Of a stretch of DNA of 64,000 nucleotides, positions 10,998 to 22,850 are shown in pieces. The position numbers and the translations under genes are program-made. The DNA comes from Eutreptiella sp. 'Long Island Sound 2002' (Eukaryota; Euglenozoa; Euglenophyceae; Eutreptiales; Eutreptiaceae). Location of the stretch: contig OZ038384.1 in assembly GCA_964036045.1 (NCBI GenBank), positions 37,130,238 through 37,194,237 of the forward strand, given 5' to 3'. Each line of letters starts with the position of its first letter. Positions within the stretch are counted from its first letter, which is position 1. The notes beneath the pieces were generated by a model. The model had not been told where the DNA came from. It did not search any database and was given only the letters and a program-made list of their open reading frames with translations.

Positions 10998-11215
10998 TTG
11001 CATTTTGATGTTGATGTGCCCCAAAGCAGATAATGGGGCTAGTTCTGTCCAGCTGGGGTCCATCGTTATTTGAATTTGGATATTGGTGTGCCCCAAAGCA
11101 GATAAAGGGGCTAGTTCTCGCAAACCCGGATACCTGCATTTTGATGTTGCTGTGCCCCAAAGCAGATAATGGGGCTAGTTCTGTGCAGCTGGGGTCCATC
11201 GTTATTTGATTCTCG
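10998..11215. repeat. Three direct repeats with the motif ccccaaagcagataa.gggg
   Basis: Units near 11008, 11085 and 11141 read gatgttgatgtgccccaaag, then cagataatggggctagttct, and in two of them ggggtccatcgttattt. The core can pair CCCC with GGGG. A diverged single copy with a TATA-like change (gcatataaagggtctagtt) is at 36289-36322, just upstream of the DIRS-like element's gag. Confidence 0.75.
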
Positions 11216-11531
11216 TTGTTGAGAGGTAAAAAGGAGTAAACCCGCGCCCGAGGGTTTCTCCTGGGGGAAGACAGGCCCACTCGCCCAAACCAAGGTAAAC
11301 AAAACGCGACCACAGGGGTGGCTCGCCAGGCTGTGCGCGCGTAGGTGGTGTTAGAACCCCTTGGGTTCTGGACCACCTTGGGGTCCTAACTAAGGGTCGT
11401 GTTCCCCAGGCGGGTTCGCTCACACCTTGCGGTAACCACACCTTGTTGCTTGCTCTACAAGAATAAACAACTGCCACTCGCTTAGTGTCGGTTCCTCATA
11501 GGATTAACACTAGCCCACTGCTTGCTCACAA

Positions 11532-14500
11532 CTCCAAAGTGAGCTCGACTATCCGCCCCCCTACAGGGGCCCACTGGTTCAGATTTTCCCAACTAGGGGC
11601 TCTATGTAAAGCCCCAACCACCAGCTTTCATCAGAACCTTGTTTTGTGGAATTTTACCACACCATCACAGAATTGCAAGGCTCCAAAGTGACCTCGACTA
11701 TCCGCCCCCCTACAGGGGCCCACTGTTTCACATTTTCCCAACTAGGGGCTCTATGTAAAGCCCCAACCACCAGCTTGCATCAGAACCTTGTTTTGTGGAA
11801 TTTTACCACACCATCACAGAATTAGAAGGCTCCAAAGTGAGCTCGACTATCCGCCCCCCTACAGGGGCCCACTGTTTCAGATTTTCCCAACTAGGGGCTC
11901 TATGTAAAGCCCCAACCACCAGCTTTCACCACAACCTTGTTTTGTGGAATTTTACCACACCATCATAGAATTAGAAGGCTCCAAAGTGAGCTCAACTATC
12001 CGCCCCCCTACAGGGGCCCACTGTTTCAGATTTTCACAACCAGGGGCTCTATGTAAAGCCCCAACCACCAGCTTTCATCAGAACCTTGTTTTGTGGAATT
12101 TTACCACACCATCACAGAATTAGAAGGCTCCAAAGTGAGCTCGACTATCCGCCCCCCTACAGGGGCCCACTGTTTCAGATTTTCCCAACTAGGGGCTCTA
12201 TGTAAAGCCCCAACCACCAGCTTTCACCACAACCTTGTTTTGTGGAATTTTACCACACCATCATAGAATTAGAAGGCTCCAAAGTGAGCTCAACTATCCG
12301 CCCCCCTATAGGGGCCCACTGTTTCAGATTTTCACAACCAGGGGCTCTATGTAAAGCCCCAACCACCAGCTTTCATGAGAACCTTGTTTTGTGGAATTTT
12401 ACCACACCATCACAGAATTAGAAGGCTCCAAAGTGAGCTCGAGTATCCGCCCCCGTACAGGGGCCCACTGTTTCAGATTTTCACAACCAGGGGTTCTGTG
12501 TAAAGCCCCAACCACCAGCTTTCATCAGAACCTTGTTTTGTGGAATTTTACCACCCCATCACAGAATTAGAAGGCTCCAAAGTGAGCTCGACTATCCGCC
12601 CCCCTACAGGGGCCCAGTGTTTCAGATTTTCCCAACTAGGGGCTGTATGTAAAGCCCCAACCACCAGCTTTCATCACAACCTTGTTTTGTGGAATTTTAC
12701 CACACCATCACAAAATTGCAAGGCTCCAAAGTGAGCTCGACTATCCGCCCCCCCCCTACAGGGGCCCACTGTTTCAGATTTTCACAACTAGGGGCTCTAT
12801 GTAAAGCCCCAACCACCAGCTTTCACCACAACCTTGTTTTGTGGAATTTTACCACACCATCACAGAATTGCAAGGCTCCAAAGTGAGCTCGACTATCCGC
12901 CCCCCTACAGGGGCCCACTGTTTCAGATTTTCCCAACTAGGGGTTCTATGTAAAGCCCCAACCACCAGCTTTCATCAGAACCTTGTTTTGTGGAATTTTA
13001 CCACACCATCACAGAATTAGAAGGCTCCAAAGTGAGCTCGACTATCCGCACGCCCCCCTACAGCGGCCCACTGTTTCAGATTTTCCCAACTAGGGGCTGT
13101 ATGTAAAGCCCCAACCACCAACTTTCATCAGAACCGTGTTTTGTGGAATTTTACCACACCATCACAAAATTAGGAGGCTCCAAAGTGAGCTCAAGTATCC
13201 GCCCCCGTACAGGGGCCCACTGTTTCAGATTTTCACAACCAGGGGTTCTGTGTAAAGCCCCAACCACCAGCTTTCATCAGAACCTTGTTTTGTGGAATTT
13301 TACCACACCATCACAGAATTAGAAGGCTCCAAAGTGAGCTCGACTATCCGCCCCCCTACAGGGGCCCACTGTTTCTGATTTTCCCAACTAGGGGCTGTAT
13401 GTAAAGCCCCAACCACCAGCTTTCATCAGAACCTTGTTTTGTGGAATTTTACCACACCATCACAAAATTGCAAGGCTCCAAAGTGAGCTCGACTATCCGC
13501 CCCCCCCTACAGGGGCCCACTGTTTCAGATTTTCACAACTAGGGGCTCCATGTAAAGCCCTAACCACCAGCTTTCATCATAACCTTGTTTTGTGGAATTT
13601 TACCACACCATCACAGAATTGCAAGGCTCCAAAGTGACCTCGACTATCCGCCCCCCTACAGGGGCCCACTGTTTCACATTTTCCCAACTAGGGGTTCTAT
13701 GTAAAGCCCCAACCACCAGCTTTCATCAGAACCTTGTTTTGTGGAATTTTACCACACCATCACAGAATTAGAAGGCTCCAAAGTGAGCTCGACTATCCGC
13801 ACGCCCCCCTACAGGGGCCCACTGTTTCAGATTTTCCCAACTAGGGGCTCTATGTAAAGCCCCAACCACCAGCTTTCATCAGAACCTTGTTTTGTGGAAT
13901 TTTACCACACCATCACAGAATTAGAAGGCTCCAAAGTGAGCTCGACTATCCGCCCCCCTACAGGGGCCCACTGTTTCAGATTTTCCCAACTAGGGGCTCT
14001 ATGTAAAGCCCCAACCACCAGCTTTCATCAGAACCTTGTTTTGTGGAATTTTACCACACCATCACAGAATTAGAAGGCTCCAAAGTGAGCTCGACTATCT
14101 GCACGCCCCCCTACAGGGGCCCACTGTTTCAGATTTTCCCAACTAGGGGTTCTATGTAAAGCCCCAACCACCAACTTTCATCAGAACCGTGTTTTGTGGA
14201 ATTTTACCACACCATCACAGAATTAGAAGGCTCCAAAGTGAGCTCGACTATCGGCCCCCCTACAGGGGCCCACTGTTTCAGATTTTCACAACCAGGGGTT
14301 CTGTGTAAAGCCCCAACCACCAGCTTTCATCAGAACTCTGTTTTGTGGAATTTTACCACACCATCACAAAATTGCAAGGCTCCAAACCGAGCTCGACTAT
14401 CTGCCCCCCTACAGGGGCCCACTGTTTCAGATTTTCACAACCAGCGGTTCTATGTAAAGCCCCAACCACCAGCTTTCATCAGAACCTTGTTTTGTGGAAT

Positions 14501-16235
14501 TTTACCACACCATCACAGAATTGCAAGGCTCCAAAGTGAGCTCCACTATCCGCCCCCCTACAGGGGCCCACTGTTTCAGATTTTCACAACCAGCGGTTCT
14601 ATGTAAAGCCCCAACCACCAACTTTCATCAGAACCGTGTTTTGTGGAATTTTACCACACCATCACAGAATTAGAAGGCTCCAAAGTGAGCTCGACTATCG
14701 GCCCCCCTACAGGGGCCCACTGTTTCAGATTTTCACAACCAGGGGTTCTGTGTAAAGCCCCAACCACCAGCTTTCATCAGAACCTTGTTTTGTGGAATTT
14801 TACCACACCATCACAAAATTGCAAGGCTCCAAAGTGAGCTCGACTATCCGCCCCCCCCTACAGGGGCCCACTGTTTCAGATTTTCCCAACTAGGGGCTCC
14901 ATGTAAAGCCCTAACCACCAGCTTTCATCATAACCTTGTTTTGTGGAATTTTACCACACCATCACAGAATTGCAAGGCTCCAAAGTGACCTCGACTATCC
15001 GCCCCCCTACAGGGGCCCACTGTTTCACATTTTCCCAACTAGGGGTTCTATGTAAAGCCCCAACCACCAGCTTTCATCAGAACCTTGTTTTGTGGAATTT
15101 TACCACACCATCACAGAATTAGAAGGCTCCAAAGTGAGCTCGACTATCCGCACGCCCCCCTACAGGGGCCCACTGTTTCAGATTTTCCCAACTAGGGGCT
15201 CTATGTAAAGCCCCAACCACCAGCTTTCATCAGAACCTTGTTTTGTGGAATTTTACCACACCATCACAGAATTAGAAGGCTCCAAAGTGAGCTCGACTAT
15301 CCGCCCCCCTACAGGGGCCCACTGTTTCAGATTTTCCCAACTAGGGGCTCTATGTAAAGCCCCAACCACCAGCTTTCATCAGAACCTTGTTTTGTGGAAT
15401 TTTACCACACCATCACAGAATTAGAAGGCTCCAAAGTGAGCTCGACTATCTGCACGCCCCCCTACAGGGGCCCACTGTTTCAGATTTTCCCAACTAGGGG
15501 TTCTATGTAAAGCCCCAACCACCAACTTTCATCAGAACCGTGTTTTGTGGAATTTTACCACACCATCACAGAATTAGAAGGCTCCAAAGTGAGCTCGACT
15601 ATCGGCCCCCCTACAGGGGCCCACTGTTTCAGATTTTCACAACCAGGGGTTCTGTGTAAAGCCCCAACCACCAGCTTTCATCAGAACTCTGTTTTGTGGA
15701 ATTTTACCACACCATCACAAAATTGCAAGGCTCCAAACCGAGCTCGACTATCTGCCCCCCTACAGGGGCCCACTGTTTCAGATTTTCACAACCAGCGGTT
15801 CTATGTAAAGCCCCAACCACCAGCTTTCATCAGAACCTTGTTTTGTGGAATTTTACCACACCATCACAGAATTGCAAGGCTCCAAAGTGAGCTCGACTAT
15901 CGGCCCCCCTACAGGGGCCCACTGTTTCAGATTTTCACAACCAGGGGTTCTGTGTAAAGCCCCAACCACCAACTTTCATCAGAACTCTGTTTTGTGGAAT
16001 TTTACCACACCATCACAAAATTGCAAGGCTCCAAACCGAGCTCGACTATCTGCCCCCCTACAGGGGCCCACTGTTTCAGATTTTCACAACCAGCGGTTCT
16101 ATGTAAAGCCCCAACCACCAGCTTTCATCAGAACCTTGTTTTGTGGAATTTTACCACACCATCACAGAATTGGAAGGCTCCAAAGTGAGCTCCACTATCC
16201 GCCCCCCTACAGGGGCCCACTGCTTCAGATTTTCC
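11532..16235. repeat. 149-bp tandem satellite, about 31-32 monomers, with higher-order structure
   Basis: Every 149 bases the same monomer returns, with the landmarks ctatccgcccccctacaggg, ctaggggctctatgtaaagc and gtggaattttaccacacc. Variant monomers recur as a block: the forms with tcatcataacc, cacgcccccc, aaccgtgttttg and aactctgttttg appear in the same order at 13.43-14.64 kb and 14.78-15.99 kb, offset about 1351 bp (nine monomers plus small insertions). Each monomer holds two potential hairpins (CCCC-GGGG around ctaca; GGGGCT with AGCCCC). Because 149 is not a multiple of three, the reading frames through it are not conserved protein; they are artefacts. Confidence 0.95.
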
Positions 16236-16830
16236 TAACCCTCTCCCACCCTCTCCCACCCTCTCCCAACCCTCTCCTACCCTCTCCCAACCCTCTCCCA
16301 CCCTCTCCCAACCCTCTCCCAACCCTCTCCCACCCTCTCCCAACCCTCTGCCACCCCCTCCCAACCCTCTCCCACCCCCTCCCAACCCTCTCCCACCCTC
16401 TCCCACCCTCTCTCAACCCTCTCCCACCCTGTCCCAACCCTCTCCAAACCCTCTCCCACCCTCTCCCAACCCTCTCCCACCCTCTCCCACCCTGTCCCAA
16501 CCCTCTCCCACCCTCTCCCAACCGTCTCCCACCCTCTCCCAACCGTCTCCCACCCTCTCCCACCCTCTGCCAACCCTCTCCCACCCTCTGCCAACCCTCT
16601 CCCAACCCTCTCCCACCCTCTCCCAACCCTCTCCCACCCTCCCCCACCCACCCGCTCCCAATCCTCTCTCAACCCTCTACCACCCTCTCTCAACCCTCTA
16701 CCACCCTCTCCCAACCCTCTCCCAACCCTCTCCCACCCTCTCCCAACCCTCTCCCACCCTCTCCCAACCCTCTCCCATCCTCTCCCAACCCTCTCCCACC
16801 CTCCCCCAACCCTCTCCCAACCCTGCTGAG
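16222..16830. repeat. Pyrimidine-only minisatellite (ccctctccca/accctctccc)
   Basis: About 600 bp of 10-11-bp units of strictly C/T plus A on the + strand, giving purine-rich GGGAGAGGG on the other. It abuts the last 149-bp monomer. It lacks the CCCTAAA of plant telomeres, so it is not an interstitial telomere. The long frames read through it (LSHPLPTLSHP, ERVGEGWERVG) are artefacts. Confidence 0.95.
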
Positions 16831-16979
16831 GAACGGGGCTTTCATATTTACAGGGCGTTGTCTTGCCCACTGAACATTCACATTTCAAGCTTAAGTGAAC
16901 AGTCATGCTTGTCTTTTTGTGTGTTTCTTTGCTGAGGTCTGGGATTTGGGAACCAACAACGGTGTAGTTCATTGTACAA

Positions 16980-17140
16980 AAAACCAATGGAAAAACGCCT
17001 GGAAGTTTTTGAAATCCCCGGAAAAGATGCTCGGAAGTTTTGCCAGCCAGATCGGGTCCCAAAACGCAACCGATATCGGTAGGAATCTTCCATGGACTTC
17101 CCAGCCGACCGTGCCGGTGGAGCTCGGAAGAAATTTTGGC
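16980..17140. repeat. Dispersed repeat family 'agatgctcggaag', copy 2
   Basis: Close match to 9300-9450 in the same orientation, including aaagatgctcggaagttttg, accgatatcggtaggaat and gagctcggaagaaatttt. Confidence 0.75.
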
Positions 17141-18578
17141 TGGGACTTCCCAAATCAACCCTGCAATATGAGTCCCATTTGCCGAGCATAAATGCTGAGC
17201 ATCCCCAAATATCCTGAGCAATATGCTCAGCTTTTGCCTGCCATTTTTTACCTTCTATGCTGTGCGTTCCAGCACCATGTGCCCCCCCTAGGGGGGGTAC
17301 GGCCCGAAAAAAAATATCCCACCCCTATGTGTAAAAAAGTTTCGCAACCCCAATTTTTTTCCAGAAGAACACCACTAGTTGCTTTTTCATATTGTGTAAG
17401 CGTAGCCTACATGATGCTTTGAGGACCCCAAACACTCCCTTGCTGGAGGAGGGGTGGTTGCAAGGCGCAGCAAAGTTTCCTTGGCGTTATCCCAAGGAAT
17501 CAATTCCGTGTCTTCAAAGGAGGTGAAATCCAACAACTTCAGGACTTGGAATGATGCACCAGTGCAACTAGCACGCAACCCGCCACCTCGTGTGACCCAA
17601 GTGGTTTCCACCCCAATAGCAACACAAATGGCCTCTAGGAGGGTGTACCCCATGACCGGCATAGAAGTTGAGGACAATGCCGTTGTCAACAACGTTGTAG
17701 GAGTCCTGAATGAGGTGGTGGCGCCCAATACAGGAAGGTCCAGCACGCTAAATGGGCTCACAGCGCCACTACATTGCACCCCACCAATGTCCAACAAGCC
17801 CACATTGGGGTTCAACATTGCTTGTGCACAAAACCAGTTCAAACGTTGCCAATTCAACTGGGTTGTAAAAAAACTTGCAACAAGGGAACGGTGAAGCAGT
17901 ATGGCATGCAAAGGAGGGATCCCGAACCCTCACCTATGCCACACGTAGTTTGCTACCTGTGGTATTGCTACTATTCCTAGAAAAACTGGAAGGTCATTTT
18001 GACCAATTTTACCCCAAGCCAAAACTCTTGGGGCCCCACGGCCAGCACCCTCGCTTTGTGGCGCATTTGCTTTTTGATGGAGTACGAGGGTTTCTTGATT
18101 GGTGTGGGGAGCAGGAATGACCGATGGTTTTATGTTGATGTACAAGGATCTCCCCGGGCTCCAAGTGGTGGTGCACTCTATACTGGGTTTTCCACTCTTG
18201 CGAACCTTGTCGACGTTGTGCTACTTCCCGATGGTTTGGCACGGACTGCCACCTCACCCAATGAAGCCCAAGCGTGCTGAATTTGGACAGTTACGGTGAG
18301 GGCCAAAATTTTGCCAGGCACAGTTGCCAAGGGCACACTTGGCCGTTGTATTGTTCATGACATCCATAAGAAGGTTGCTGAGGATTGTGCAGTTATTACA
18401 CCAATGCTACAATCTGCACATATCATCGCCACTCCTGCTGATGTGCATGAAGTGTTGCGCACCCTTGGCGTACGGCAAATGCAACCAGTTGCGCCACCTA
18501 CATTGCAAGCACCCATGCCTCAAGTAAGTAAGTATTTCTTCGGATTCCTCTGCGCAAATAGTGCGGCTCGGCAACAAT

Positions 18579-18710
18579 GTGCAAGAATACCAAAAGGCTT
18601 ACAATGCTTCTATTGGTGACCATTGGTTTTGCTTGTGCGGGAAAAACTTGTCCAGATCAGTGCGGCCAAGTAGTAGCACGTTTGAGCAACACTGCAAGAC
18701 CGGCCATTAA
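18579..18710 (+). pseudogene. Small zinc-finger-like fragment
   Basis: One frame reads ...YNASIGDHWFCLCGKNL... and ends ...EQHCKTGH before TAA. The C-x-C and H-x4-H pairs, about 20 residues apart, resemble a BED/C2H2-type DNA-binding finger at the start of a transposase. Flanking frames are broken. Confidence 0.35.
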
Positions 18711-19201
18711 CACTTGCGCTTCATGCAAGAGAATCGCCTCCTTCTACCACGGGAACGCACATTGTTGACTTTTTTCCCGGCAAAACGGTCCAGTGGGAAT
18801 CCCAGCCCGCAATCGACTCCTACCATGCGTGCAGCAACAAGCACCCCAATTACCGAGCAATCCGTTGTGCCTACAGAATTGCCACTCCCACCCCCACTTT
18901 GTCCGAAAGTGCTGCCATTTGGAATCAAAGATGCAAACCATTTACGCCGGGCATATCCACTACTACGCCACGGACATGAGAAGGCCTCATGGGATAGTTG
19001 ATGGCTTGGGCTTGGAATCGGTAGACCCGCCGTGTACAGGCGAAGGATCCATTGATTCCACGGGGTGCATTGTACCATGTTCCCCATGCGCTGGTGTGAG
19101 GGGAAGTGTTGTGCTGCATCGGTGGATGGTTGAGGCCAGAGAACCAGACAAAGGTGTACAACATTGGAAGTTAGGCTTCGAGGCTTTGTGTATCCGGGCC
19201 G

Positions 19202-20046
19202 ATGGTCACTGCCTTGAAAAGATTGCGCAATGCCATCTTGAGCCGCAGCATAAAGATGTATAGCGTTCACCTTAGCGCAGAAGCATTGCTATCCGTAGCC
19301 CATCATGTGGGCATTACGATCGGTGACCATTTGCTAGCCCCCGATGACAAGCAAAAGTTCAAAACCATCAAAGACTTTTGGACCACTTTGAAGACCGTTG
19401 CGGAAGCAGCTGTGACTCATGCTGCCCTACATGAGCATTTGAAGTTGCTGTCATGGGATTTGTACCTATTGGGTTCCCTAGCTGACATGTTTGTCCATGC
19501 CATCTTTGAGGTAGCATTTGATGTTTAGGTGGCTCTGGGTCTACTGGTTCAAGCTGGTATTGGTTTCATGGCCATTTTCATTGAGTCGTATGGACGTGTG
19601 TTGAACAAAACGTGGTACAAGTATATGCAGCGTACCGTGCAAAACTTCCTTGTCACGGGACATCGCTTGCACGACATGGAGGCATCATCGGGTATCCCAC
19701 AACATATGTAAATGGTCCTACCAGGAAGCCAGCGCCAGGAAGGGCTGTTCCATGTTGCCTGTACTATTTGTACGGATCGCAATTGCACAGACCTTGAACT
19801 TGCAACACGTTGTGATTCGGCTTGCACGATTGCTAGTGTGTATGCGAAATATCCGGAGTTGCGGGGCACGAGCAATTCAAGTGCGATGGACAATCTTCGT
19901 CCGGGGAATGTGACCGGGAATACCGCCACAAACAATTTTGAACTTCGTAAAATTGTAGAAAAGGCTGCTCGGACTGTCGGAGATTTGTTGAAGAAGCATC
20001 CTATGTTGGTGGATGTGGATTCCAAGCTCGACACGTGGCAACCCTA
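19202..20046 (+). pseudogene. Decayed transposon ORF segment, family unknown
   Basis: One frame runs from 19202 to 20046 with a TAG at 19526-19528 and a TAA at 19709-19711. Readable parts include LLSWDLYLLGSLADMFVHAI and RTVQNFLVTGHRLHDMEAS, then a cysteine-bearing part CTICTDRNCTD...CDSACTIASVYA and RKIVEKAARTVGDLLKKH. The composition is protein-like and the frame changes without loss of sense near 20040, so it is a broken longer gene. I do not recognise the family. Confidence 0.45.
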
Positions 20047-20343
20047 GAACCGTTCAGGGAACCCCTTGTTGACTTTGATGAGTGGAATGACAATGCACCC
20101 TTACCAGATTCCGTGTTTGATGTACCCCTTTTTGGTGATGCCAAGATAACTTGTAGCGAAGCCTTCTTGAATGGTGGGCGCATCACATACAATGGCAAGG
20201 AGAGCCACATCATGTCAGTGGTGAATGCACGGCTCAACAAGAATGTTGTGAGGCGTGCCGCGGACTGTCTTCTGAAAGATTGCAGGCTTTGGCCGGACAC
20301 CCACAGCAAACAACACAATCGAGAAGGTGATTCCCGTGCGTGA
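20035..20343 (+). pseudogene. Continuation of the same broken ORF (frame-shifted)
   Basis: Frame-shifted against the previous segment at about 20040. It reads FREPLVDFDEWNDNAPLPD...VFDVPLFG...SHIMSVVNARLNKNVVRRAADC. It ends in TGA at 20341, overlapping the next frame, in which sense continues as VRDVVWVGAPFAAVL. Confidence 0.45.
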
Positions 20344-20941
20344 CGTTGTGTGGGTTGGAGCCCCCTTTGCTGCCGTGTTGAACTATAAAGTGAACAAGCG
20401 TGCAAACCGGATGCGTAGCACCATACTGTTGTTCGCTTTCTCAAAGGCACAACGTGGGGCATTGAAGCTACGGTGCCCCACCCATCGTGACTTAGACACC
20501 TCTCACGGTGTTGTTATTGGCACCGCATTGCACATGAACAACAAAGAAGGAATGTTGCGGTTCATGCACTACGGGACCATTGAAGCCACATTTGCCTCCC
20601 AAGACGTACAACGGGTGGATCCGGATTTTGAAGACGATGGATCATGGATTGTTGATGTCAACGATATGGAAGCAATCATGGACTTATTGCACAAGAAAAG
20701 GATTCGGGCACCCGTGTGTGGCATCAAACCGTATGCCGATTCGTTGGTTGGGGAGCCAGTGGCAACATGCAAGGAGGGCCAACGTGCCTGCACGGTGTGT
20801 CACATGGACATACAAGTAAAGAAAATGTTTCAACACATGGCATATCACATTGGTCGAGGGGAGATCCCAGTTGCCGCGGCACCACCATGTGGTTTCTGTG
20901 GGAACACCGATGGGCGTTGCCACCTTGTAATGAACAAGTAG
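20327..20941 (+). pseudogene. Zinc-ribbon/C2H2-type protein of the same element, middle part
   Basis: About 204 residues. After VRDVVWVGAPFAAVL and a long middle, the C-terminal half has CTVCHMDIQVKKMFQHMAYH (C-x2-C ... H-x3-H) and then PCGFCGNTDGRCH. From memory, this order of cassettes (C..C/H..H, CGFCG, then the CP..GC..VFRYN finger of the next segment) resembles multicopy fungal and protist proteins linked with transposons; I cannot verify that here. It stops at TAG 20939 and sense continues in the next frame. Confidence 0.5.
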
Positions 20942-21716
20942 TGAAGACCACCAAAGCACATTTTCAGCCAACTGTTGCATCTTGTGCCCATGGATGCTTC
21001 GTGAAGCATAATAGGGCATCATTGTGTAAATCAGTTGTACACAACGAGCCAATCAAATGCCCCGTACCAGGATGTCCTGATTGGGTGTTCCGATACAACA
21101 TGGAGCAGCACATGAAGGTGGATGAAGACCACTCCAACTTTGAAGCCTCTCCCTCCGAGCAAGAAGTGTGGCGGCTCTCCCCGGCTGAGCAACGCGCTTT
21201 GGAGGTAGGGGAAACCGCCAACAATGCAACCCAAAAGGTAGGACGTGCTGCCAAAAGGCAGAAGGACGCGAAAACTAGCAAAAAACTCCGCGGTGAGACG
21301 AAATTGCAACGGGAGGCAGTGGCCAAAGCGGATCAGGCCGAAGAGGATGTATGCCGGCAACAGGCGTTGCGCCTAGGCGACCAAGACGCGGAGCAAGCGA
21401 TGGCAACCCAAGACATGGCTGATCTTGATTATGATCCACGCAGCGGATCAGAGGCCTCAAATTCTAATGAAGAGAAAGTGGGCAGTAGTTCGGGTGCCTG
21501 TGATGCCTCAGACTCCGACTCCTCCAACTCAAGCTCCAGCACATCCTCATCATCTAGCTCCTCATCCAGCTCTAGTGCTGCAACGGTAAATGCTGGCACC
21601 TCAAAGAAAAAGTGCACCACAAATAAGGCCTACCCGGCTAAACGTAAGCCTTCCGTTGAAGATAAAGCTGGAAAGAAGACAAAGGCCATGAAATTTGGAA
21701 GGGATTCCCACTGAAG
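20942..21716 (+). pseudogene. C2H2-like finger with coiled, serine-rich acidic tail
   Basis: This follows the previous segment after a frame change near 20940. It begins with CAHGCFVKHNRASLCKS, then IKCPVPGCPDWVFRYNMEQH (finger), a lysine/glutamate-rich helix-prone region, an acidic patch, a run of about 25 serines (near 21515-21580), and a basic tail ending ...KAMKFGRDSH before TGA 21714. A shorter relative with finger then serine tract is at 51222-51735. The tail layout suggests a nuclear protein. Confidence 0.5.
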
Positions 21717-21726
21717 TCTTGTGAGC

Positions 21727-22131
21727 TAATTTGGATCTCCATTGTGTGAACCGGCTTGGATCTCCATTGTGTGAACCGGCTTGGATCTTCATTGTGTGAA
21801 CCGGCTTTGGATCTCCATTGTGTGGACCGGCTTGAACCTCCATTGTGTGAACCGGCTAGGATCTCCATTGTGTCTACCGGCCGGAACCTCCATTGTGTGA
21901 ACCCGCTTGGATCTCCATGGCTTGGATATCCATTGTGTGAACCGGCTTGAACCTCCATTGTGTGAACCGGCTTGGATCTCCATTGTGTGAACCGGCTTGG
22001 ATCTCCATTGTGTGAACCGGCTTGGATCTCCATTATGTGAACCGTCTTTGGATCTCCATTGTGTGAACCGGCTTGGATCTCCATTGTGTGAACCGGCTAG
22101 GATCTCCATTGTGTGACCCGGCTTGGATCTC
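21727..22131. repeat. 25-bp minisatellite (cttggatctccattgtgtgaaccgg)
   Basis: About 16 head-to-tail units of 25 bp, with variants (aacctcc, gtctacc, ggatcttc). It starts directly after the stop of the serine-rich ORF, so it may be the 3' part of that element. Confidence 0.95.
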
Positions 22132-22224
22132 CAAGGCAAGTCATTGTGGGGCAGGTGCCATACCTTGGCACCACGGCTGTGAGGTGTCCATGGTTTGATG
22201 GTGTGAAGTGAAACGACCGGGTGG

Positions 22225-22440
22225 AAAAATGGGCGTCGTGGGGTCCACAACGGACATGGGGCACCCGTTGAACGGCCAGGACGAGCCATCGGAACCACGC
22301 ACGGTCCATCACCTAGCACTGTAAGGCAATGGACATGTACACAGTGGCAAGGAAACCGGAACGGCCGGGTGGGAAGATTAACGTCGTGGGGTCCATAGTA
22401 GACTTGGAGCACCTACTGAACGGCCATGAAGGGCGATTGT
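22225..22440. repeat. Two tandem diverged copies of a block of about 140 bp
   Basis: gtcgtggggtccacaacgg...gttgaacggcca and gtcgtggggtccatagtag...actgaacggcca, each preceded by ccgggtggaaa/ggga. No gene from here to 22850. Confidence 0.6.
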
Positions 22441-22850
22441 ACCTACGCGGGGTCCACTGGTTGCTTGCCCGGGTTCTCGCCCCATGCAGTGTGCATGGGG
22501 ACTCTTACCGCCGACAAGAGGCCAGGGTGGGGCGCTACGACACGATGCGTAGCCGGGAGTACTCGGGGTTCTTTGTGCCCTTAAACAGAAATACCACCCG
22601 TGTCGACAATGCATGTTGTTTGCTGGTTCGTGCCATTGTGCTGCGAAGCATGCCATGGAGAAGGGGCCACCGATGGCTTCATGTCGCAAATGGCATGTTG
22701 GACATGGGCTAGTACCCCAAATAGCCAAACAGAGGAATGCCAACGAGTAGCAAAGGCATGTTATGTGGTGGGAACACTGTGATTATGTGTGGTACGTGCG
22801 ACATGGGAAGAAAAAGTTTTTTCTGTAGGACCCACTTTTTTTTCGTACCC

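Noticed and set aside
11485-16220. Many overlapping frames of 60-140 codons across the satellite, with repeated FRFSQ and GAHC words
   Set aside because: Monomer length 149 is not a multiple of three and the frames change at every unit; they reflect the repeat, not proteins.
11532-16235. CRISPR-like array of regular repeats
   Set aside because: Units are contiguous 149-bp tandem copies without unique spacers, in a eukaryotic context.
16222-16830. Interstitial telomere repeat
   Set aside because: Units are ccctctccca(a), lacking the CCCTAAA or CCCTAAAA of plant and green-algal telomeres.
16128-17221. Frames of 140-340 codons such as ERVGEGWERVG and NPLPTLSHPLP
   Set aside because: Entirely a translation of the pyrimidine minisatellite.
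18707-19270. 187-codon minus-strand frame
   Set aside because: No motifs, and the opposite strand reads as the decayed transposon ORF with clear sense before and after.
21638-22412. Minus-strand frames with repeated SHNGDPSRFTQWRSK
   Set aside because: Translation of the 25-bp minisatellite.
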